The position numbers and the translations under genes were made by a program. Shown here one piece after another: positions 16,301 through 25,524 of a stretch of DNA of 64,000 nucleotides (position 1 is the stretch's first letter; each line of letters begins with the position of its first letter). Source of the DNA: Salininema proteolyticum (GTDB taxonomy: Bacteria; Actinomycetota; Actinomycetes; Mycobacteriales; Micromonosporaceae); NCBI RefSeq assembly GCF_042685645.1, contig NZ_JBHUNX010000001.1:4526001-4590000 (forward strand), given 5' to 3'. A model generated the notes under the pieces. The model worked only from the letters and a program-made list of their open reading frames with translations. It was not told where the DNA came from and did no database searches.

Positions 16301-18337
16301 CTAGCGCGTCATCTCTATGACGGGCTTGTCGTCGACTCCCAGCTCGCGGGCCTTGGACAGCAGCCCGGACACGGCGGAGTCGGATCCGTCGCGCTGCATC
16401 AGCTTCGTCAGGGCGGCCGAGACGGTCAGGTTCTTGACCTCGTCCGAGCCGACGGTGGACAGGACCTCCTTGAGGTCCTCCGAGAAGCTGGTCGAACCGT
16501 TGGACCAGTTCGCGGCGATGCTCTGCGCGACAGTGGAGTTCTCCATGAAGCCGTCGACGGCCTTGCCGTAGGACACGGCGCCGGCGACCCGGTCGAAGAA
16601 CTGGGTCTCGCCGCCGACGATCGAGATGTCGGCGCCCTCCAGACCCGTGGCGATGACCTTGGCCTGCTCCTCGGCGATCGAGCGGCGGGCGTCGATCTCG
16701 GCCTGGCGCAGCTCCTTCTCCATCTCCAGGCGGAGGCGGAACTCCTCGTGCTCGCGGCTGGCGTTGGACAGGGCGTCCATCGCCGCGGCCTTCTCGGTGA
16801 GGCCCGCGGCCTCGTTGCGCAGCTTCTCGCGCAGAACCTCGGCCTCGGTGGTGCCCTTCGCCTTCGAGGCCTCGGCCTCGGCGAGGCCCAGGGCCTCGGC
16901 GGCCTTGGCCTCGGCCAGCCCGCCCTTCTCGATGGCGTCGGCCTCGGCCTCGCGGACCTGCACGGCGGCGAGTCCGTCGGCGGCGGCCAGGGCCTGCTCG
17001 CCCTCGGCCTGGCGGACCTTGGCGCGGGCGTCCATCTCGGCGGCCTGCTGCTCGGCCTCGGCCATCGCGATGCGCTCGCGGGCCTTGAACTTCGAGGCCT
17101 GCTCGGCGGCCTCGGCGGCCTTGATGTCCTTCACCAGGTTCTCCTGGGCCTCGGCCTCGGCGGAGATGATGGTGGCCTCGCGCTGGCGCTCGGCGTCCTC
17201 GACGGCGCGGAGGCGCTTGATGGCCTCCTCCTGCTCGGCGACGGTCTTCTCCACGGCGATGCGCTCGCGGACGACCTCGGCGATGTCGCGCTTCTCGCCC
17301 TCGACCTCCTTGTTCTTGGCGATCGTGGCGAGCTCCTCCTCGCGGTCGCGGGAGACGACCTCGAGGACGCGGTCCTTCTCGATGCGCTCGGTCTCCACGG
17401 CGATGACGCGCTCGCGGTTCTTCTCCGCCACGGCGATCTCGCGCAAGCGGTTCTCGTGGAGGACGCCGGTCTGCTCCTCGGTGGCGATGCGCGCGCTCTC
17501 GGACTTGAGGTGCTCCTCGGCGCGGACCTTGGCGACCTCGGCGTGCTCGCGGGCGCGGAGGGTCTCGATCTCGCGCTCCTGGCGGATCTTGGCCTCCTCC
17601 TCGCGGCGCTCGAGCTCGAAGATCGACTCCTGCGCCTCGACGTCCTGGCGCTTGATCTCGCGCTCTTCGTTGCGGCGGTGCTCGTTGGTGGAGACCGACT
17701 CGCGGGCGGTCAGCTCGGTGATCTTCCGGATGCCCTGGGCGTCCAGGATGTTCTCCGCGTCCAGCTCCGTCATGGGGGTCTGCTCGAGGTAGTCGATGGC
17801 GACGCCGTCGAGCGTGTAGCCGTACAGTTCCCGACCGACCATGGCCTTGATGCGGTCGCGGAAGCCGTCGCGGTCGGTGTACAGGTCGGAGAACTCCATC
17901 TGCCGGCCGACGGTCTTGACCGCCTCGGAGAACTGGGCCTGGAACAGGTCCTGCATGGTCTCGTCGTCACTGGCGCGCTGGGTTCCGACGATGTCGGAGA
18001 CCTTGATGACGTCCTCTTCGATCTTGTTGACCTTCACGAAGAACGTGATGTCCACATCGGCGCGGATGTTGTCGCCGCAGATCAGGCCGTCCTTGCCGCG
18101 CCGCCGGATGACCAGCGGCTTCAGGGCGATGTTCATGATCTCGGTGGTGTGGATGATCGGGAAGACCATCGCCGAGTTGAACGACACCTTGACCGACGAC
18201 CCCATGCGCTTGATGATCATCGCCTGGCCTTGGGCCACTTTGCGGTAGAAGAGCTTGATGGATATCAAGAGGCCTAGCACCACCAGTGCTAGAACGGCCA
18301 CTGCGATCCATATCGTGGCCATCACGGATTCGTCCAT
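16301..18337 (-). CDS. Flotillin-like SPFH/band-7 membrane protein
   Basis: A 678-residue protein of the flotillin/YqiK type. One N-terminal membrane helix (about residues 7-30, ATIWIAVAVLALVVLGLLIS) is followed by the SPFH domain (about 35-215; motifs KRMGSSVKVSFNSAMVFPII and GDNIRADVDITFFVKV). A very long Glu/Ala/Arg-rich coiled coil follows (about 215-560), then a C-terminal globular tail. Such proteins oligomerise into membrane microdomain scaffolds or cages. The ribosome site GAGGA precedes ATG 18337. It lies between the TM-OB gene and the AAA+ ATPase gene, on the same strand, implying one membrane complex. Confidence 0.93.
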   Translation of the reverse strand: MDESVMATIWIAVAVLALVVLGLLISIKLFYRKVAQGQAMIIKRMGSSVKVSFNSAMVFPIIHTTEIMNIALKPLVIRRRGKDGLICGDNIRADVDITFFVKVNKIEEDVIKVSDIVGTQRASDDETMQDLFQAQFSEAVKTVGRQMEFSDLYTDRDGFRDRIKAMVGRELYGYTLDGVAIDYLEQTPMTELDAENILDAQGIRKITELTARESVSTNEHRRNEEREIKRQDVEAQESIFELERREEEAKIRQEREIETLRAREHAEVAKVRAEEHLKSESARIATEEQTGVLHENRLREIAVAEKNRERVIAVETERIEKDRVLEVVSRDREEELATIAKNKEVEGEKRDIAEVVRERIAVEKTVAEQEEAIKRLRAVEDAERQREATIISAEAEAQENLVKDIKAAEAAEQASKFKARERIAMAEAEQQAAEMDARAKVRQAEGEQALAAADGLAAVQVREAEADAIEKGGLAEAKAAEALGLAEAEASKAKGTTEAEVLREKLRNEAAGLTEKAAAMDALSNASREHEEFRLRLEMEKELRQAEIDARRSIAEEQAKVIATGLEGADISIVGGETQFFDRVAGAVSYGKAVDGFMENSTVAQSIAANWSNGSTSFSEDLKEVLSTVGSDEVKNLTVSAALTKLMQRDGSDSAVSGLLSKARELGVDDKPVIEMTR

Positions 18338-18456
18338 GGAATGTCCTCAGAAGAATAATCGGGAGCGGGTTGGGCTTTGTCGATCGTATACGGTGCCGTC
18401 AACGCCCAGGGAGCGAGCGCCGGCGTCTATGCCGCGGCACGGGGATACGTGCTTTC

Positions 18457-19086
18457 TCAGTCTATGTCGGTGGGTATCACGAGATACGTGTCCGTGTCGT
18501 CATCATAGTCGAAGATGACAACCGTCTTTCCGCGCCCGTAGTCGTCGTCGCCGACCGGCTCGGGCTCGTGGTGGGAGCGTCGGATGTTGACGGTGTGCTC
18601 CGCGCCGGAGTCGTCCTTCACGTCGGCCTGGCCGTACTCGGTGGTGACGGAGCCGGTGCGGATGACGCACTGGCGGCCGACCAGGTCGCTCCGCTGCGTC
18701 ACGGGGGCGTCCTCGAAGACCTTGGACAGCGGGGCGGCCAGGAGGCGGGCGATGAGCATCCCCAGCCCCAGCCCGGCCACGAGCAGGGCTATGCCGCCCA
18801 CGACGATCCACACCGTCGCTCCGGACGTGGACCGGAGCCAGATGGTGCCGAGCATGGTCACCACCCAGCCGGTGATCGTCCACAGGCTCAGGATGACGGT
18901 GGCGGGCACCGAGCCGAAGCCCAGCGAGGAGAGGAAGCTGTCGCCGTCGGCGTCCACGTCGGAGTCGAAGGCGTCTATGTCGAACAGGCCGAGCATGACG
19001 ATCAGCCAGTAGAGGACGACGAGGATCATGCCGAAGGTGAACACAACGGGAGGGAAGGAGACGGCAGTCTCGAGGAAATCGCGCAT
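18457..19086 (-). CDS. TM-OB protein (NfeD/YqiJ-like partner of SPFH protein)
   Basis: A 209-residue membrane protein with about four hydrophobic helices (residues 10-35, 60-85, 90-115 and the GLGLGMLIARLL region). A soluble C-terminal beta domain of OB-fold character follows (LVGRQCVIRTGSVTTEYGQADV, short form VGRQCVIRTGSVTTEYG, then KTVVIFDYDDDTDTYLVIP). NfeD/YqiJ proteins of this build accompany flotillins. ATG 19086 is chosen for the AAAGGATCG ribosome site. It is the first gene of the minus-strand operon with SPFH and AAA+ genes. Confidence 0.82.
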   Translation of the reverse strand: MRDFLETAVSFPPVVFTFGMILVVLYWLIVMLGLFDIDAFDSDVDADGDSFLSSLGFGSVPATVILSLWTITGWVVTMLGTIWLRSTSGATVWIVVGGIALLVAGLGLGMLIARLLAAPLSKVFEDAPVTQRSDLVGRQCVIRTGSVTTEYGQADVKDDSGAEHTVNIRRSHHEPEPVGDDDYGRGKTVVIFDYDDDTDTYLVIPTDID

Positions 19087-19390
19087 CGGGCTCGATCCTT
19101 TATCGTGCTGGGCAGGGGCGATAGTGGTCCGGGCTCCGCGAGGCGGCGGCGCCCGCGGCTTCGCCGAACGGGCGGTTCGGCGAGGTCCTGACTCCACTAT
19201 AAGGAACGCGCGCGCCGGAGGCCAGGTTGCGGATGAGGCCGGTGACCGCGCTTTCGCCTCGGTGCGAGGAGAAGACGAAGGACGTTCGTCCGGTCGAGCC
19301 GGCCGCGGCGAAGTCCGTCCGTGCTCGCGGGGCGAGGGGCGACCGACTATCCTGAGTCCGTCGGGTCCTCACCGTCCGGAAGGAGCGCCT
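19087..19390. promoter_or_regulatory. Divergent control region between TM-OB and FtsK-like genes
   Basis: This 304-bp gap separates the two halves of the SPFH/AAA/FtsK locus and must hold both promoters. A stem of nine perfect pairs (tcgccgaac/gttcggcga, 19161-19169 and 19175-19183) lies near its centre, next to the only AT-containing patch, ccactataagg. No gene is seen, and I could not assign -10/-35 boxes with confidence. Confidence 0.5.
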
Positions 19391-21781
19391 GTGCCGGGTT
19401 TTCGCGCACACCTCGAACGGTCCCTGTCCGCCTTCTCCGCGATCCCGGAGCGGATCGCGCGGCTCGGAGCCCGGGCCGAGGCGGAACCGGCCCCCGTCGA
19501 CCCTCGCCTGGCCGCCGCGGAGGACGCGGCCGCCTCCTCACTGGACCTCGACGACCTGCGCGGAGATCCCTGGCGCCTTCCGGTGGGGCACTTCGCACTG
19601 CACAGCGGAGCGACCGTCCCCGCCCTGGTCCCCTTCGGGGAGGGCGGCCACCTCGCGCTCTCCCGCGACGCCCGCGACCCGGCGGTGGCGGGCCTGGCCC
19701 AGACCGCCCTCCTCCACGTCCTCGCTCGCACCGACCCCGGCGCCGTCCGCGTCGTCGGCATGGACACCGGCGCACTGGGAGCGGCCTTCGCGCCCTTCAC
19801 CGCCCTGCAGCAGGCCGGCGTGCTGGAGGAGGTCGCCACCGACGCCGCCGGTCAGGCGCGCGTCCTCGACATGGCCGAACGGCAGGTCGCCGAGGCCATC
19901 GCCGGGCGGTCCGACGACCGCTTGGTCCTCGTCGTGGCCTCATGGGAGGCGCCCACCCGCGCCCACCGGCAGCGGCTCGACGCGCTCGCCCACTCCGGAA
20001 GGGCCCACGGCGTCGCGATCATCGCCTGCGGACTCCCCGACCTGCAGCAGGCGACGAGGATCGACATCGGCGAGAGTTCCGCGACCGTCCACAATCCACC
20101 CGGGGAACCGTGGACGACGGGCGAGGAGTACGCGATCCCGCTGACCCTGCCGTCCGTCCCGTCCTCCTCCTACCTGGCCTCGGAGGCCGCCCGCCTCGCC
20201 GACCGCGCCCGGGAGGCGGGGACCCTGCGCTTCTCGGACCTCGTCCCCCTGCGGACGGGCGACGCCGACCCCGCCGACGGCCTCGAGGTGCGCATCGGCC
20301 GCGACCGCTCCGGCGACGTCGCGCTCCGCTTCGACGACCTCACGCCGCACTGGCTCATCGGCGGACGCACCGGCGGCGGCAAGACCGTCTTCCTCCTCGA
20401 CCTGCTCTACGGGCTCGCCACCCGCTACCGGCCCGGCGACGTCGCGCTCTTCCTCCTGGACTTCAAAGAGGGAGTGTCCTTCAGCGAGTTCATCCCCACC
20501 GGCCGCGACCGCACCTACATCCCGCACGCGCGCGCCGTGGGCGTGGAGTCCGACCGCGAGTACGGGCTCGCCGTCCTGGAGGCGCTCTCGCAGGAGATGG
20601 TGCGGCGCAGCCAGGTCATGAAGAACCTGGGGGTGTCCTCCTACGCCGCGCTGCGCCGCCACGAGGAATATCCGCGGATCGTCTGCGTCGCCGACGAGTT
20701 CCAGGTGCTGCTGGCCGGCAACGACCGCGTGGCCCAGCAGGCCGTCGCGGCCCTGGAGACCATCGCGCGCAAGGGCCGCTCCTACGGCGTCCACCTCGTC
20801 CTCGCCTCCCAGACGCTCTCCGGCATCGAGTCCCTGTGGGCCAAGAAGGACTCCATCTTCGGGCAGTTCCCCATGCGCGTGGCCCTGCCCGGCGCGAAGA
20901 CCATCCTGGAACCGGACAACAACGCCGCCCAAGGGCTCTCCCTCGGGCAGGTCGTCGTCAACACCGAGGGGGGAGCCAAGGGCGCCGACCGGATCGTCCG
21001 CTTCCCCAACGCCGACGACGACCACATGCGCGCGGTCCGCGAGAATCTGAACCGGACCTTCGCCGACGCCCGCCCGCCCCGGATCTTCTACGGGTACAAA
21101 CCGCTCCACCTCTCCGACGCCCTTCCCGGAGAGAAGGGCGGCGACCGCCTCGCGCTCGGGCGGCACGTGGACGTCGGGCTCAGCATCGCCGCCCCGGCGC
21201 TCACCCGGTCGCCCGGACGCAACCTCGCACTGCTGGGGTCGGACAAGGCCCTGGGGGAGACGCTCGAAGCGGCGGTCGAGGGGCTGGTCCCCGAACGCCG
21301 TGTCGTCGCCGTCGACGAAACGGGGGCGGCCGTCCTCCCCGAGGGAGTCGAGAAGGCCGCCTCGCTCGCCGAGGCGATGGAGGACGTCGCCGACGACACC
21401 GTCATAGCCGTGTGGGGGGCGGAGAACCACGGCCTGGACCGCGCCGGCCTCACCCGGTTCCGCGAGCTGCTCCGCCGCGGTCCGGAGAGAGGCGTCCACA
21501 TCCTCGGCTGGTGGCGCGCACTCCGCCGTCACATGGACGACATCGGCGGCAGCGCGGGCCGGGAGGACTGCGCGGTCAGCCTCGTCGGCACGATCCCCGG
21601 AGGCGAGCTCATAGGCCACTTCGGACAGCAGTACTCGCACTGGTCGCCGCGTGCGGGAAGGGCTCTGCTCATCGACCGCCACAGCGACGACTCCGGCGGG
21701 AGGCTCATCATCCCGTTCACGAGGCCCGAGGGCGTGGCGATGCCCCACCAGTCCGGCACCGCCGAGGAGAGGATCTTCTGA
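19391..21781 (+). CDS. FtsK/SpoIIIE (HerA-like) ATPase without membrane anchor
   Basis: A 796-residue protein. The N-terminal 320 residues are a helical and alpha/beta region that includes a DSDR-like cell-division-ATPase layout (LVLVVASWEAPTR). A FtsK-type motor follows: Walker A GGRTGGGKTVFLLDLL near residue 324, Walker B IVCVADEFQVLL near 432, then ARKGRSYGVHLVLASQTL (the conserved arginine-finger/QTL region). The last 230 residues look like a further P-loop-like domain without a clear Walker A. No membrane helix or gamma domain is seen, unlike true FtsK. GTG 19391 has an AAGGAG ribosome site. It overlaps the next gene by one base. Confidence 0.88.
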   Translation: MPGFRAHLERSLSAFSAIPERIARLGARAEAEPAPVDPRLAAAEDAAASSLDLDDLRGDPWRLPVGHFALHSGATVPALVPFGEGGHLALSRDARDPAVAGLAQTALLHVLARTDPGAVRVVGMDTGALGAAFAPFTALQQAGVLEEVATDAAGQARVLDMAERQVAEAIAGRSDDRLVLVVASWEAPTRAHRQRLDALAHSGRAHGVAIIACGLPDLQQATRIDIGESSATVHNPPGEPWTTGEEYAIPLTLPSVPSSSYLASEAARLADRAREAGTLRFSDLVPLRTGDADPADGLEVRIGRDRSGDVALRFDDLTPHWLIGGRTGGGKTVFLLDLLYGLATRYRPGDVALFLLDFKEGVSFSEFIPTGRDRTYIPHARAVGVESDREYGLAVLEALSQEMVRRSQVMKNLGVSSYAALRRHEEYPRIVCVADEFQVLLAGNDRVAQQAVAALETIARKGRSYGVHLVLASQTLSGIESLWAKKDSIFGQFPMRVALPGAKTILEPDNNAAQGLSLGQVVVNTEGGAKGADRIVRFPNADDDHMRAVRENLNRTFADARPPRIFYGYKPLHLSDALPGEKGGDRLALGRHVDVGLSIAAPALTRSPGRNLALLGSDKALGETLEAAVEGLVPERRVVAVDETGAAVLPEGVEKAASLAEAMEDVADDTVIAVWGAENHGLDRAGLTRFRELLRRGPERGVHILGWWRALRRHMDDIGGSAGREDCAVSLVGTIPGGELIGHFGQQYSHWSPRAGRALLIDRHSDDSGGRLIIPFTRPEGVAMPHQSGTAEERIF

Positions 21782-22404
21782 TGGCCGCGACGACAGCCGA
21801 CCTGTACCGGCAGACCCTTCAGGAACTGGACACGGTGCGCCGGCGCTCCGCCTCGCAGGCGGAGGCGCACCGGGCCGCCATGGAGAGCTCCGCGCAGCGC
21901 GCTGAGCAGCTCCGGGCGGCCTCGGACGAAGGCCGGGCCTCGGCGGAGGCGCTGGCCGCCGCGACGCGGGCGAAGCCCGCGGGAGGACGGCCGGAGGCGG
22001 CGGCGCAGCCGGACTCGTTGGACGCTGTGGAACACGACCTGAGGGCCGCCGAGGGGGACCTCGAAGAGGCCAAGTACCTGGCGCACCGGCCGGCGTTCCT
22101 GCCGCGCTGGCGTTCCGACGAGCGCAATGCCGTCGTCTACGCCGGAGCGGCCCTGGCGGGTTTGGCCGCCCAACTCGTCGCGCTGCGCACGTGGTCGGGC
22201 GACGGGATCGTGGACCTTCTGATCCTGCTGGCCATTCTGGTGGCGTTCCCGCTGGCGGCCTTCGGCGCCGGGTGGCTCGCGATCGGCGTCGTCGCCCGTC
22301 CGCGCCTCGGGGAGCCGGAGAAGCTGGTGCGCAATCCCCGCCTGGGCCTGGTCATAGCTGCCACGGCGTGCGCGGTGGCCGCGTACGCCGCTTTCGCCGG
22401 TTGA
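21781..22404 (+). CDS. Coiled-coil protein with C-terminal membrane helices
   Basis: A 207-residue protein starting at ATG 21781, overlapping the FtsK-like stop (TGATG). Residues 1-105 are charged and helical, probably a coiled coil rich in Ala, Glu and Arg. Three hydrophobic segments follow (about 118-138, 142-165 and 185-205). It is probably the membrane receptor or tether for the FtsK-like ATPase, giving it the anchor its own chain lacks. No family recognised. Confidence 0.78.
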   Translation: MAATTADLYRQTLQELDTVRRRSASQAEAHRAAMESSAQRAEQLRAASDEGRASAEALAAATRAKPAGGRPEAAAQPDSLDAVEHDLRAAEGDLEEAKYLAHRPAFLPRWRSDERNAVVYAGAALAGLAAQLVALRTWSGDGIVDLLILLAILVAFPLAAFGAGWLAIGVVARPRLGEPEKLVRNPRLGLVIAATACAVAAYAAFAG

Positions 22405-22653
22405 CGCGGGCCCGTTCCAGCGTGCGCCGGTCATGGGACGGGCATTCCGCCTTGACTGCGGGATGGCCGTTGCACCCTGGCCACGGGAGTGCCTGGCGAC
22501 CTGATCACGGGATGGCCGTTGCACCCTGGCCACGCCCTGACCACGGGAGTGCCTCGCGACCCGATCACGGGATGGCCATCACCCTCCGACCACCGGATGG
22601 CAGCGCGTCCGGCGGGCTCACCGGCCTGCGGCCCCTCGCGGCCTACTCGTGGT
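22405..22653. repeat. Gene-free interval with imperfect tandem repeats
   Basis: The unit cgggatggccgttgcaccct with its continuation ggccacg is present exactly at 22459-22485 and 22508-22534, and a diverged third copy begins at 22568. A linked element (ccacgggagtgcct) is repeated at 22481 and 22541. No gene is seen in the interval. Confidence 0.8.
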
Positions 22654-23130
22654 CTACTCACTCTCGTACGAGTAGTGGTACCAGATCTCGCGCGAGCCCC
22701 GGCCGGGCTCCTCGCGGTTGAACCGGTCGTAGAGCGCTTGACCGGAGTGGTTGTCCGGGGCGGTCTCCCAGTTCATGACCGGGTATCCGCGCTCCGCGGC
22801 CGCCTTCGCGGCGGCGCGCATCAGGAGCGTTCCGACGCCCTCGGTTCCGCGCCCGCGGTACTCCGGCACCACATAGAGGTCGTTCAACAGGGCGTCGACG
22901 GTCGCGCGGGTGGACGTGCGGACCCAGTAGAGCGTCGCGAACCCGACGGCCTCGCCGCCGTCCATCGCGATCAACTGCAGTCCGAGCCGGTCGTCGGCCA
23001 CCAGGTCGCCGAAGAAGGCGCGGTTGCGCTCCTCGTCCGGCTCCTGCCCGTAAAACCGCTGGTAATCGGCGATGAGCGGAAGGGCGAGCGTTAGGTTCTC
23101 GTCGGTGACGACGTCGATCTCAAGGGTCAC
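22654..23130 (-). CDS. GNAT-family N-acetyltransferase
   Basis: A 158-residue acetyltransferase. Motif A is clear: LNDLYVVPEYRGRGTEGVGTLLM, with the R-G-x-G acetyl-CoA pyrophosphate loop at about residues 90-97, followed by WETAPDNHSGQALYDRFN, the usual motif B end with N-x2-A-x2-LYxxxGF-like form. GTG 23130 has GAGGAG upstream. Substrate unknown; the acidic small protein upstream (23208-23837) is separated by 77 bp. Confidence 0.9.
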   Translation of the reverse strand: MTLEIDVVTDENLTLALPLIADYQRFYGQEPDEERNRAFFGDLVADDRLGLQLIAMDGGEAVGFATLYWVRTSTRATVDALLNDLYVVPEYRGRGTEGVGTLLMRAAAKAAAERGYPVMNWETAPDNHSGQALYDRFNREEPGRGSREIWYHYSYESE

Positions 23131-23207
23131 GGGGATCTCCTCACAAGCGGGGGTGCCCACCATAACAAGGACCCGATCCCCTTGGGGCGCCGGTGGAACG
23201 ACGGCGG

Positions 23208-23837
23208 TCAGTCGTAGGGGCTGTCCTCGGCGACGCCCCACATCTCGGCCGCGTCGGGGTCGATGCCGTCGCGCCCGGGGCGGTAGTCGGGGTCGAAGTC
23301 CGGGTCCTCGTCGTCTTCCTCGTCGTCCGGACGCCACTGGTCGGACGAGGTGCGCGCCCCGCCGTCGCCCGTTCCGGCGTCCGCCGGGGCGGGACTCGGG
23401 CCGTGCCCGGCGGACGCGCCCTGCCCGGACTGCGAGGTCGGGTCGGCGCTGCGGGCGATGGTCCGGAGCATGTCGACCGTCTCGTCGTCGCCCTCCTCGA
23501 CCGCGCTGCGCACGTCCTCGTCCATGGGGATGTCCCAGTAGGAGATCTCCCCGTCCTCGACCTGCTCGGCGATGCGCTTCCACATGTCGTCCTGCTGCGA
23601 GCGCAGGAGGTTGGCGATGCCCCAGGCCGTCTGCGAGCCGCCGTCGGCCGTGCCGCGGGCCAGGAGGTAGGCGTGCAGGCGCTGGAGGTCGAACGGGCCG
23701 TCCGCGTCGAAGGGCTCGGGTTCGGGGGCGGACCCGTCCGCCGGAACGGAGCGGTCTCCCCCTCCCCGGCCGGTCTCTGCGTCGTCGAAGAGGCCCGAGC
23801 GGAGGTAGGCCGGCGTTTCGGGAGGTTCGGCTGTCAT
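23208..23837 (-). CDS. Acidic hypothetical protein
   Basis: A 209-residue acidic protein with a helical core (about residues 48-130, including LQRLHAYLLARGTADGG and WGIANLLRSQQDDMWKRIAE) and long disordered ends rich in Asp, Glu, Pro and Gly. No membrane helix, signal or known motif. Coding evidence is codon-position GC bias and the absence of a better frame. Function unknown. Confidence 0.65.
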   Translation of the reverse strand: MTAEPPETPAYLRSGLFDDAETGRGGGDRSVPADGSAPEPEPFDADGPFDLQRLHAYLLARGTADGGSQTAWGIANLLRSQQDDMWKRIAEQVEDGEISYWDIPMDEDVRSAVEEGDDETVDMLRTIARSADPTSQSGQGASAGHGPSPAPADAGTGDGGARTSSDQWRPDDEEDDEDPDFDPDYRPGRDGIDPDAAEMWGVAEDSPYD

Positions 23838-23891
23838 GCGCTGACTCGATTCGCTGTGCGGTACGGCGGGGTCGGGGGAGGGGATATGGAG

Positions 23892-24344
23892 TCAAGATAC
23901 TGAAGCCGCGCCACCGCCACAAGCAGTTTCAGAATTGTATAAGCTTCTGCGCCGGCGGACCTGTGCGAGGTATATCGCTCCGCCTATCGGCAGGAGGAGC
24001 GGAACGAAGGCGTATCCGGAGCCGAAGTGCGACCAGACGCTCGCCTCGGGGAAGAGCGAGGGAACGGCGTAGCTGAGCGCCCCGACGGCGAGCACGCCGG
24101 CCAGTTCGATGCCCACGGCGATCTGCGCGGTGGTCCGGCGTCCGCGCACGATGGCGACGGCGGCGACGATGTACACGGCCGCGGCGATGGTGGAGAGGGT
24201 GTAGCTGAGGGGCGCCTCGGTGAATTTCGTGCCGACCTGGAAGAGCGCGCGGGCTCCGGCCGAGACGGCGAAGACGGTGTAGACGAGGGCGATGAGCCGT
24301 CCGGGGCCGCTGGCGAGGCTCCGGTCCGGGTTATCCGACGACAT
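23892..24344 (-). CDS. Four-helix integral membrane protein
   Basis: A 150-residue membrane protein with four hydrophobic segments (about residues 15-35, 47-65, 75-95 and 108-130) and a basic cytoplasmic motif, QVRRRRSLYN, after the last. No charged residues of interest lie within the helices. The start overlaps the end of the next membrane protein gene by 14 bases, so the two are co-transcribed. Similar small proteins are common in actinobacteria and remain uncharacterised. Confidence 0.7.
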   Translation of the reverse strand: MSSDNPDRSLASGPGRLIALVYTVFAVSAGARALFQVGTKFTEAPLSYTLSTIAAAVYIVAAVAIVRGRRTTAQIAVGIELAGVLAVGALSYAVPSLFPEASVWSHFGSGYAFVPLLLPIGGAIYLAQVRRRRSLYNSETACGGGAASVS

Positions 24345-24702
24345 TGATGTGGGTCTCCCAGATCTGGTTGCAGCGGAAGAGCAGGGCGGCCACGACGAAG
24401 GGGGCGACGGCGACGGTGCCGATGCCCCAGCGGCTGCGGTCGATCCTGCCCCAGAAGTAGGCGAAAACGGGAACCAGCAATGCCACGACCAGGTAGCTGA
24501 AGAAGAGGGCCTTCTCGTCGCCGGGGGCGCCGGGGACGCGGGCGAACCCGCCGACGATGACGGTGAGGACGGCGGCCTCCATGACCCCGATGCCGATCGC
24601 GTGCGGTCGGCCGGGGCGGGCGAAGCGGGCCGTGTCGACCAGGAACCAGAGGCCCAGGGCCAGGGAAAGGGCCAGGGCGGGGTAGTACAGCCACTCGATC
24701 AC
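24331..24702 (-). CDS. Small integral membrane protein
   Basis: A 123-residue protein with about four hydrophobic segments (MIEWLYYPALALSLALGLWF, IGVMEAAVLTVIVGGFA, ALFFSYLVVALLVPVFAYFWG and VAPFVVAALLF). It lies immediately upstream of, and overlaps, the four-helix protein at 23892-24344; the two may form one membrane complex. No known family recognised. Confidence 0.7.
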   Translation of the reverse strand: MIEWLYYPALALSLALGLWFLVDTARFARPGRPHAIGIGVMEAAVLTVIVGGFARVPGAPGDEKALFFSYLVVALLVPVFAYFWGRIDRSRWGIGTVAVAPFVVAALLFRCNQIWETHINVVG

Positions 24703-24903
24703 GTGACCACGGTATTACCTCTTCGGGAGGGAGGGGGATGTGGACGGGCCGGTTGTGAAGAGCCGTCGGGGCCGCGCGGCCCCGACCGCTCGCGTTCTCT
24801 TTCGGCCCGTCCGCGGGCGCCCTGTGCCCGGGACCGCGGTTCCGTCCGGGCGCACGGTCGCCCCGTCCGGACGGCCGTTGCCGTCGCGCGGGCGATGGGC
24901 CGG

Positions 24904-25524
24904 CTAGGGGGAGTCCTCGCTGCCGGAGTCTCCTCCGCCGTCGTTCTTCCTGCCGCCGACGATCTTCACGAAGGCGATGACGATGGCGACGACCACGACG
25001 ACGCCGAGGAGGGCGAGCAGGCCGTTCTTCATGCCGTTGCCGCCCTCGGAGTCGGAGGCGGATTCCTCGGAGGGGGAGGCTTCCCCGTCCGGGCCTTCGG
25101 CGGTCTCGCTCTGCTCGGCGGTGGGCTCGGTGTCCTCGCCGCCGTCGGCCCGCAGCGCTTCGGGGATCGACTCCGCCTCGAAGGCGATGGTGCCGCTGAC
25201 GTTGTGGCCGTCCTCGGAGAGGACGCGGTAGGAGACGGTGTACTCGCCCGGAGCGGTGTACGTCATCGGCTGGGTCAGCGTGTTCCCATCGACCGACGGC
25301 TCGGCCAGGTCGAGGTCGCCGTCGGGTCCGGAGGCTCCGACCTGGGAGTTGTCCGGGTCGAGGTCCTCGTTGAAGGTGAAGGTGACCGTCTCGGGCGCGG
25401 CGTCGAGCGCGGCGCCGTCCTCCGGACTGGTCTCCAGCAGCGCGGCGTGGGCGGAGGCGGCCGTGGACACGCCGAGCGTGCCGACGAGGCCGGTCAGCGC
25501 GGCCGCGAATATTCTTTTCCACAT
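24904..25524 (-). CDS. CopC-domain copper-binding protein with C-terminal anchor
   Basis: A 206-residue exported protein. After the signal peptide (cleavage near SAHAALLETSP) the CopC beta-barrel begins with the characteristic mature His (HAALLETSP) and continues through VTFTFNEDLDPDNSQV to SEDGHNVSGTIAF, whose D-x-H pair is the second copper site. A disordered acidic linker (about residues 125-160) leads to a C-terminal membrane helix (LLALLGVVVVVAIVIAFV) and a short tail. ATG 25524 is chosen because AAGGA lies eight bases upstream. It probably handles copper outside the membrane. No CopD/YcnJ partner is adjacent. Confidence 0.88.
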   Translation of the reverse strand: MWKRIFAAALTGLVGTLGVSTAASAHAALLETSPEDGAALDAAPETVTFTFNEDLDPDNSQVGASGPDGDLDLAEPSVDGNTLTQPMTYTAPGEYTVSYRVLSEDGHNVSGTIAFEAESIPEALRADGGEDTEPTAEQSETAEGPDGEASPSEESASDSEGGNGMKNGLLALLGVVVVVAIVIAFVKIVGGRKNDGGGDSGSEDSP

